Positions 13,700-18,288 of a stretch of DNA of 18,288 bases are shown here, piece after piece. Positions within the stretch are counted from its first letter, which is position 1. Each line of letters begins with the position of its first letter. Under the pieces are notes generated by a model, which was given only the letters and a program-made list of their open reading frames with translations, was not told the origin of the DNA and searched no databases. The stretch is from the NCBI GenBank assembly GCA_023379345.1, contig JAMCUV010000103.1, forward strand, positions 1-18,288, read 5' to 3'. A program made the position numbers and the translations under genes. Origin of the DNA: Thermoplasmatota archaeon. GTDB lineage: Archaea > Thermoplasmatota > Thermoplasmata > Thermoplasmatales > Thermoplasmataceae.

Positions 13700-16422
13700 C
13701 TATCCCTTCGGTTATGCTTCCCATCTAAAATCCGGCTTATTAATTTTTCATCTGGAAACCCAGAAATTTCAGTTATGGTTATATGCCTGCCGGATCCAGT
13801 AATCTTCCCTGAGAGATGATCTGCCATATTTTCAGCCATTAGCTTTGCGTTGTCATTTCCATCTGAAATGATACGCACTTCCATGGCATCTGCGGGCCCG
13901 TATGGGACCACTGCTGTTCTTATCTTTCTTGAAAATATTGCAGCCACCAGGGCCTTGAGTACATCTGGATCAGATACACGCCGAGTAAGTAACACTGTCA
14001 TCTGGCCTGATGAAACAGAAGACCCTTCCGAGATAATCCGGTCTACCTCGTCCTTGATGTGCCTGTCCCTATCCTTCTTTAGAGAAAGGTTCTCCTGGAA
14101 CAGCCTCTGAACAGACGTAAACAGATCTTCCGGCTTTACCGATAGCATTGTTTCCAGGTAAAGCTCAGTTTCATACATTCCCTGCACAAATTCCAGGGCC
14201 GCGTCCCCGGCAGCGAATATTATCCTCTGGATGCCTTCCTGCAGTGTCTCGACCCGGAGTATCTTCAGGAAGCCGATCTCACCCGTGGAACGGAGATGGG
14301 TACCGCCACAGCCCTCCGCATCAACTCCCTGAATCTCAACAACACGGATTTCACGGCCTTCGGGAACACCCCCTTCAAAGAGCCTGAATCCGTATCTGGA
14401 AAGTGCGGTATTCCACTCAATATTCCTTACCGTTATGGGACGGTTTTCAGTTATGTGAAGCAGGCATCTTCTTTCAACTTCCCTTATCTCTTCAGGTGTC
14501 AGGCGTTTGAAGTGCGTGATATCCAGCCTTGATCTTTCAGTGCCCTTCTGGACACCGCTCTGCCACACGTGGTCTCCCAGAACCTCTCTCAGGACACCCA
14601 GTAGAAGGTGAGTGGCGGAATGATGAACCATCAGTCTCCTCCTCCGCACGTAATCGATATGACCGATTATCCTGGATTTTTCCGGGATTTCTGCAGAGAG
14701 TGTATGGACCACTGCCTGCTTGTGCCTGTGAACTGCTGTAACGTCTACATTGTGGCCGCCATATGTGAAGTAACCAAGATCATAAGGCTGGCCTCCGCCT
14801 TCAGGATAAAAGGCAGTCTGATTTGTAATTATGTCATTGCCCTTTGAGTAAAGCACTACAGCATTGAACTCCTGCATTGTTGGATCATCATAATAGAGTG
14901 GCCTGGTGTAAAGGTCTGGGAAACTGTCTACCGATATCTTTTCAGCCTTTACCGTTTCATGCCTGTTTACCACCAGAGAGTTAAAATCTTCCGGAATCTC
15001 CACCGATACACCCCTTTCCCTTGCCACGATTGAGGCAGCCTCTTCCGGTACTATGCCAAAGGAATCGTAGAGCGTTACAAGATCATCAGCTGTGAGAGCC
15101 TCCTTCCTGTCAAACATTCGAAGTACTGTTGGCTGCGACTTCCTCTCGTTTTCAGTGAACTTGGCTTCCTCTATTCTGAGGGCTTCGGTCGCGAAAGTGC
15201 TTGAATAACCTGGAAAGATTTCTGCAAGTGACTTCCAGTGCATATCAATGAGATCTATCAGACTAAGATCCGCCTGCAGATCCTTGATGGCACGCATTGA
15301 TCTCCTTATGAGCAGCCTGGCAAGGTAGCCTACCTTTACATTGGAGGGTATTACAAAATCCGAGAACAGAACCATGAGGGTCTTTGAATGATCAGCAAGG
15401 GTGAAAACCGACTTTGTATATTCAAAAATACGATCCAGTTCTTCCCGTGAGACTGTTTTCTTTGAAGATTTTAGGATGCCCATTGATCTCTCTATCATCC
15501 TGGACCTGTTGAATGGTTCTTCCTGTACTGCAGCAGCAGACAGTATGGAGAGTACCGTGTTATCCATCTTTCCGTCCCTGCTCCTGCTGACTATTTCCTG
15601 GACAACCTCTGGCATAACTGCCTGATAGACTGTAGGTGTGCCCTGTGAAAGCCATGTCAGCCTTTCCAGGCCGTATCCCGTATCCACGATCTTCATTTCC
15701 ATCCTGGAGTAGTGCTTACCGTCGATCTCGAATTCCCCATTTTCGTCCTCATGCAGATCCATGAACACAAGGGTAGCAACCTCAAGACCCCTGACAAATA
15801 CCTCAAAGGCATTGCCTCCATTTCCACCGCCTGACCAGGGTTTCTCCTTGAATGTTATGAGCATCCCGTCAACACCAAGCCGGGAGTTGAGAAAATCGTA
15901 GCAGTACCTTACAGTCTCTTCTTTCCAGTAAACATAGCTGTCCGGGTAGTTGAAGGCATCATGGCAGAGCATCTCGAAGCACGTGAGATGCCGCCCGGTC
16001 TCGCCCACAAGATCTGTGTCTGTCATTCTTATTGACGGCTGCGACATTGTCAGGGGATTGCCTGGAGGCTTCACCCTTCCGGATGTAACATGCGGCTGAA
16101 AGTCGTAAATGGAAGCATTGACAAGAAGAACGTCGTCACGCCACCTTGGAACCACCGGGTACGGATCCACAAGAAGATGTGTTTCCTTGAAGAAAGACAG
16201 GAATTCCTCCCGCATTTCCTTGAGGGAGTATGATTTCAGGACAGGGCTGTTGCCTATGAATGAATAGGAATCACATGGAGGATCCCCGCATGTCTTGCGC
16301 TCAGGATCGGAGCTCCAGTAAAATGAGCCACACTTGATGCATTTCCGTTTCGTGAATCCAACGCTTTGGAAGAATTGAAGATCCAGCTCTCCAGTCTTTT
16401 TTTCACTGCTGTTTTCGCTCAT
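13696..16422 (-). CDS. alaS: Alanyl-tRNA synthetase, archaeal type
   Basis: AlaRS charges tRNA-Ala and removes mischarged Ser/Gly. This 908-residue protein has the archaeal N-terminal zinc insertion (C28-x2-C31 with C45 and C50). The class II catalytic core follows, with R-W-R-D-D-V (93-98), G-R-H-L-T-C-F-E-M (143-151) and S-G-G-G-N-G-G-N-A-F-E-V (197-208). The editing domain has H601-S-A-T-H605 and C705-G-G-T-H709, the four zinc-binding residues, plus A-F-Y-P-E-G-G-G-Q-P (537-546). The C-Ala oligomerisation region fills residues 750-908. Length is normal and the gene intact. The ATG lies about 27 nt below TTAATATC, near the stop of the upstream methyltransferase, implying a leaderless mRNA. 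It leads a coupled set with the M50-like and NAD kinase genes. Confidence 0.98.
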   Translation of the reverse strand: MSENSSEKKTGELDLQFFQSVGFTKRKCIKCGSFYWSSDPERKTCGDPPCDSYSFIGNSPVLKSYSLKEMREEFLSFFKETHLLVDPYPVVPRWRDDVLLVNASIYDFQPHVTSGRVKPPGNPLTMSQPSIRMTDTDLVGETGRHLTCFEMLCHDAFNYPDSYVYWKEETVRYCYDFLNSRLGVDGMLITFKEKPWSGGGNGGNAFEVFVRGLEVATLVFMDLHEDENGEFEIDGKHYSRMEMKIVDTGYGLERLTWLSQGTPTVYQAVMPEVVQEIVSRSRDGKMDNTVLSILSAAAVQEEPFNRSRMIERSMGILKSSKKTVSREELDRIFEYTKSVFTLADHSKTLMVLFSDFVIPSNVKVGYLARLLIRRSMRAIKDLQADLSLIDLIDMHWKSLAEIFPGYSSTFATEALRIEEAKFTENERKSQPTVLRMFDRKEALTADDLVTLYDSFGIVPEEAASIVARERGVSVEIPEDFNSLVVNRHETVKAEKISVDSFPDLYTRPLYYDDPTMQEFNAVVLYSKGNDIITNQTAFYPEGGGQPYDLGYFTYGGHNVDVTAVHRHKQAVVHTLSAEIPEKSRIIGHIDYVRRRRLMVHHSATHLLLGVLREVLGDHVWQSGVQKGTERSRLDITHFKRLTPEEIREVERRCLLHITENRPITVRNIEWNTALSRYGFRLFEGGVPEGREIRVVEIQGVDAEGCGGTHLRSTGEIGFLKILRVETLQEGIQRIIFAAGDAALEFVQGMYETELYLETMLSVKPEDLFTSVQRLFQENLSLKKDRDRHIKDEVDRIISEGSSVSSGQMTVLLTRRVSDPDVLKALVAAIFSRKIRTAVVPYGPADAMEVRIISDGNDNAKLMAENMADHLSGKITGSGRHITITEISGFPDEKLISRILDGKHNRRDR

Positions 16423-16443
16423 TTCACAGGGAAAGAATATAAC

Positions 16444-16454
16444 AAGATATTAAC
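16444..16454 (-). promoter_or_regulatory. Putative alaS promoter
   Basis: The minus-strand element GTTAATATCTT, overlapping the stop codon of the methyltransferase gene, is centred about 27 nt above the alaS ATG. This spacing suggests an internal promoter giving a leaderless alaS transcript. Confidence 0.45.
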
Positions 16455-17202
16455 TTGGCTTTTCAGCCAGCATGATCATCCTGTGCTTTACAATTTTTTC
16501 CCTGTCTGAACTGACCCCGGCTCCGCTCAGATCGTCTTCGGTGGCAGCCCCGAGAGCCTCCTTCACCTTTGCGAAAGCTTCTCCATTGGTGGAAACCGGC
16601 GCCATCCACTCTTCCAGGCTGTATTCCTCCTGGGTTTCCCTGATTTCAATGATCTTAAATCCTGCCACTGAAGCAAGTTGGTTCCAGGTTGAAATTTTCT
16701 CAGCCCCCACATGAGATGGGTCCCTTATCCGCTCAATTCTGTTCAGGAGATCGGAATTATCCTCCTCGGGAACTGCCATATCAACAAGCCCGAGCTTTCC
16801 ACCTGGTTTCAGGACACGCATCACTTCCCGCAGGAAGGCTCCTTTATCATGAAAATGGTGAGCTGCTCTCCTGCAAGTTACAACATCAAATGACCCTGAT
16901 TCAAGCCGGGTGCTTTCCACAACCCCCTCAATAAACTCCATACCTGTGTATCCTGCCTTGGTTGCATTCTTGACTGCCTCAGAAAGCATCTTTTCTGTTG
17001 CATCAATTGCAGCAACCCTGCCACACCTTCTGGCCAGTTCAATAGCCGTGAAGCCTGTTCCTGTAGCCATATCCAGGCAATGCATTTCCGACGTCAGTTG
17101 AAGCATATCCATCAAGGCAGCCAGGTCCGACCCTTTGCTGTGGGATTTGCTCTTTGAATATTCCTGGGCATTCTTTGAAAAGAATTCCTTGAAATCAGAC
17201 AC
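16450..17202 (-). CDS. Class I SAM-dependent methyltransferase (UbiE/Methyltransf_11 type)
   Basis: This 250-residue Rossmann-fold methyltransferase has motif I C-L-D-M-A-T-G-T-G-F (about residues 42-51), motif II acidic V-A-A-I-D-A-T, and motif post-I G-V-V-E-S-T-R-L with F-D-V-V-T-C-R-R-A-A-H-H-F (the H-H-F typical of UbiE-like enzymes). The helix V-M-R-V-L-K-P-G-G-K-L follows. The substrate cannot be deduced; UbiE-like quinone or small-molecule methylation is only one option. The GTG start is forced by an in-frame TAG two codons upstream. It fits a TATA-like box at 17221-17237, about 27 nt above. The gene sits between flpA and alaS and probably has its own transcript. Confidence 0.88.
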   Translation of the reverse strand: MSDFKEFFSKNAQEYSKSKSHSKGSDLAALMDMLQLTSEMHCLDMATGTGFTAIELARRCGRVAAIDATEKMLSEAVKNATKAGYTGMEFIEGVVESTRLESGSFDVVTCRRAAHHFHDKGAFLREVMRVLKPGGKLGLVDMAVPEEDNSDLLNRIERIRDPSHVGAEKISTWNQLASVAGFKIIEIRETQEEYSLEEWMAPVSTNGEAFAKVKEALGAATEDDLSGAGVSSDREKIVKHRMIMLAEKPS

Positions 17203-17220
17203 CGGCTATGATTATTTGAG

Positions 17221-17237
17221 CTGAAATAAAAATATCT
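17221..17237 (-). promoter_or_regulatory. Putative promoter of the methyltransferase gene
   Basis: The A/T-rich element AGATATTTTTATTTCAG on the minus strand is centred about 27 nt above the GTG start at 17202. It lies in the 104-bp gap after flpA, which otherwise shows no recognisable RNA gene or hairpin. Confidence 0.5.
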
Positions 17238-17306
17238 ATTACCACCATTGCTTCCGGGAATACTGTTTCTTCGCTGAATTACGGGGATGATCCTGGCCGT
17301 TATTGA

Positions 17307-17951
17307 TCACAGCCTCTTAAGTCTCAGCATATAATTTGATTTTGAAAATGGCGAAAGATCAACCGTTTCCAGCACCCTGAACCCCTCAATTCTTGAAATT
17401 GCCTCCTGCAGTATGTCCCTTTCATGCCCCTTGCTTGAAATTGCCCTTATCTTAAGGACGAGAAGGGCCTCCCTGGCATCTGAAAATGCTGCGGCATTGC
17501 TGTTAAATATCTGTACCTGGTTGCGCTGGGCAATGTCCTGATATATCATGTCCACCCGGTCAATGAAAAACCTGAAACGATCGACCTGACCGGCATCCTC
17601 GATTATGGGGTATATGTTGTCCCTCTGCTGGGAAAGATCCAGAAGCTGAACAAAGGGATCGTATGCTTTCTCAATGGCGTAAACCCTTCCGCTGCTGCAT
17701 ATGTCCGAGATATGGCTTACCGTTGTCCCTGAAGCTGCGCCCAGATACAGCACACTGGAATTCTGTCTCAGCGGTACAGTTGCCATCCGCTTCACTATGG
17801 CTGCTGCCAGCTTGCTCCTTTTTGGGTTCCACTCACGCAGGTACCCAACTTCAATCTTCCTAATCTTCTCTCCGTAAACAGGCCTGCTGCTGCGTGAAAC
17901 TGTGTATAGCGAATTCTTCTGCTTAACAACCCCAATGGGCAGCGTGTTCAA
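17307..17951 (-). CDS. flpA: Fibrillarin-like rRNA/tRNA 2'-O-methyltransferase
   Basis: FlpA is the catalytic subunit of archaeal C/D-box ribonucleoproteins, with Nop5 and L7Ae, methylating ribose 2'-hydroxyls at guide-RNA-selected sites. The 214-residue protein has the family N-terminus (V-Y-G-E-K, with Y-L-R-E-W-N-P-K-R-S-K-L-A-A-A-I). SAM motif I is V-L-Y-L-G-A-A-S-G-T-T (67-77), followed by V-Y-A-I-E-K. The signature D-M-I-Y-Q-D-I-A-Q-R-N-Q is at 134-145, and the K-x-R-A-I strand is near 168. The start is TTG because an in-frame TGA lies three codons upstream. A weak TATA-like GAATATTGTATG (about 17983-17994) precedes it. nop5, often adjacent in archaea, is absent here; the upstream neighbour is divergent mbf1. 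Confidence 0.94.
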   Translation of the reverse strand: MNTLPIGVVKQKNSLYTVSRSSRPVYGEKIRKIEVGYLREWNPKRSKLAAAIVKRMATVPLRQNSSVLYLGAASGTTVSHISDICSSGRVYAIEKAYDPFVQLLDLSQQRDNIYPIIEDAGQVDRFRFFIDRVDMIYQDIAQRNQVQIFNSNAAAFSDAREALLVLKIRAISSKGHERDILQEAISRIEGFRVLETVDLSPFSKSNYMLRLKRL

Positions 17952-18203
17952 GATGAATCATATCTCTGCTGAATCCAACCCGCATACAATATTCTGTTTA
18001 ATCGTCCCATACTTGTATTCTTGTATCCTGCAGGAACGGATGTCAGCCCATGTGCATGGGTTTCCACTATGTCATATTTTCCATGGCCGGCAGATGTTAT
18101 ATTTTCTGTTTAAGATCAAATGCCAGGACGTTGAGAATGCACTATGAAAAAGACATGGCCACTAATGAATCATGTTTTTATTCCCGGTTCCAATAGGGAA
18201 AGC
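17952..18203. other. Divergent promoter region between flpA and mbf1
   Basis: These 252 bases hold no convincing gene. Visible structure includes a short inverted repeat, CCCATG-TG-CATGGG (18047-18060), and a tandem 8-mer CTTGTATT/CTTGTATC (about 18012-18027). A/T boxes face both ways: GAATATTGTATG on the minus strand near 17983-17994 and TATATTTTC near 18094-18102 on the plus strand. An ATG at 18144 is in frame with mbf1 but adds residues not expected for the family. Confidence 0.4.
18174..18183 (+). promoter_or_regulatory. TATA box of mbf1
   Basis: GTTTTTATTC is centred about 25 nt above the ATG at 18204, consistent with a leaderless mbf1 transcript and with the start chosen from the protein's N-terminal motif. 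Confidence 0.5.
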
Positions 18204-18288
18204 ATGGACTGCGAAATGTGCGGAAAAAATGTGCCCCACCTGACAAAGGTGAGAATAGATGGTGCAATCCTGAATGTGTGCGATGCTT
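18204..18288 (+). CDS. mbf1: Multiprotein bridging factor 1 homologue (N-terminal part, runs off window)
   Basis: Only 28 residues are visible: M-D-C-E-M-C-G-K-N-V-P, then L-T-K-V-R-I-D-G-A-I-L-N-V-C-D-A. This is the zinc-ribbon start of archaeal MBF1 (M-x-C-E-x-C-G...V-x-x-x-G-A-x-L-x-V-C), with cysteines 3, 6 and 26 seen and the fourth presumably beyond the edge. aMBF1 normally continues into a Cro-type helix-turn-helix and associates with ribosomes or transcription factors. The ATG at 18204 is chosen for the motif and the TATA spacing; an in-frame ATG at 18144 would add 20 unrelated residues. The C-terminal half cannot be checked. Confidence 0.78.
   Translation, partial: MDCEMCGKNVPHLTKVRIDGAILNVCDA

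Noticed and set aside
17203..17306. C/D-box guide RNA in the gap below flpA
   Set aside because: A few TGATC/CTGA-like words occur, but no ordered C, D', C' and D boxes with correct spacing on either strand.
18047..18060. Transcription terminator between flpA and mbf1
   Set aside because: The CCCATG/CATGGG repeat has only a two-base loop and lies between divergent genes where no transcript should end; no T-run follows it.
18144..18203. Longer mbf1 start at the in-frame ATG 18144
   Set aside because: Adds 20 residues without resemblance to the MBF1 N-terminus; the ATG at 18204 begins the M-x-C-E-x-C-G motif and fits a TATA box 25 nt upstream.
1..18288. CRISPR array, tRNA or rRNA genes
   Set aside because: No regularly spaced direct repeats, no cloverleaf-like sequence with GTTCRANYC arm, and no rRNA-like stretch were found by reading the intergenic regions.

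Overview
The window reads as chromosomal backbone of an archaeon, most likely of the order Thermoplasmatales. The evidence is archaeal-type AlaRS, membrane-anchored archaeal LonB, diphthine synthase, fibrillarin (FlpA), a KEOPS Cgi121-like protein, a DUF2070 membrane protein, archaeal polyphosphate/ATP NAD kinase and MBF1. LonB catalytic spacing and the PfkB kinase agree with what I remember of the Thermoplasma acidophilum proteins. Base composition is moderate. Many starts lie 25-30 nt below a TATA-like box, which implies leaderless mRNAs. GTG or TTG starts occur in lonB, DUF2070, the methyltransferase and flpA. The taxon is inferred from protein resemblance by eye, not from a search.

Layout. 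Positions 1-565 are mostly gene-poor and carry the decayed 3' end of an IS200/IS605-type tnpB with a degenerate right-end hairpin. Next is a minus-strand ChrB-domain gene (566-1015), then a 350-bp divergent spacer. From it hsp20 and a winged-helix regulator run on the plus strand (1366-2544). A perfect 25-bp palindrome sits between the hsp20 TATA box and its Shine-Dalgarno sequence. From 2551 to 17951 every gene is on the minus strand. In transcription order these are flpA; a SAM methyltransferase; alaS, an M50-like membrane protein and NAD kinase (tightly coupled); DUF2070; a small winged-helix regulator; lonB and cgi121; a PfkB kinase and a gamma-carbonic-anhydrase-like protein; eno and dphB. 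A divergent partial mbf1 starts at 18204 and leaves the window.

How the genes fit together. Most are housekeeping: translation and tRNA/rRNA/EF2 modification (alaS, cgi121, dphB, flpA), protein quality control (hsp20, lonB), central metabolism (eno, PfkB kinase, NAD kinase) and transcription (MBF1, two winged-helix proteins). hsp20 with its co-directional regulator looks like a self-contained, autoregulated heat-shock unit.

I see no CRISPR array, toxin-antitoxin pair, prophage or obvious new multi-gene defence system. The most interesting items are: (i) the M50 site-2-protease homologue whose HExxH zinc motif is replaced by R-E-A-G-K, embedded between alaS and NAD kinase; (ii) the hsp20 operator; (iii) an unexplained inverted repeat upstream of the small regulator beside lonB; (iv) the tnpB remnant with its right-end hairpin.
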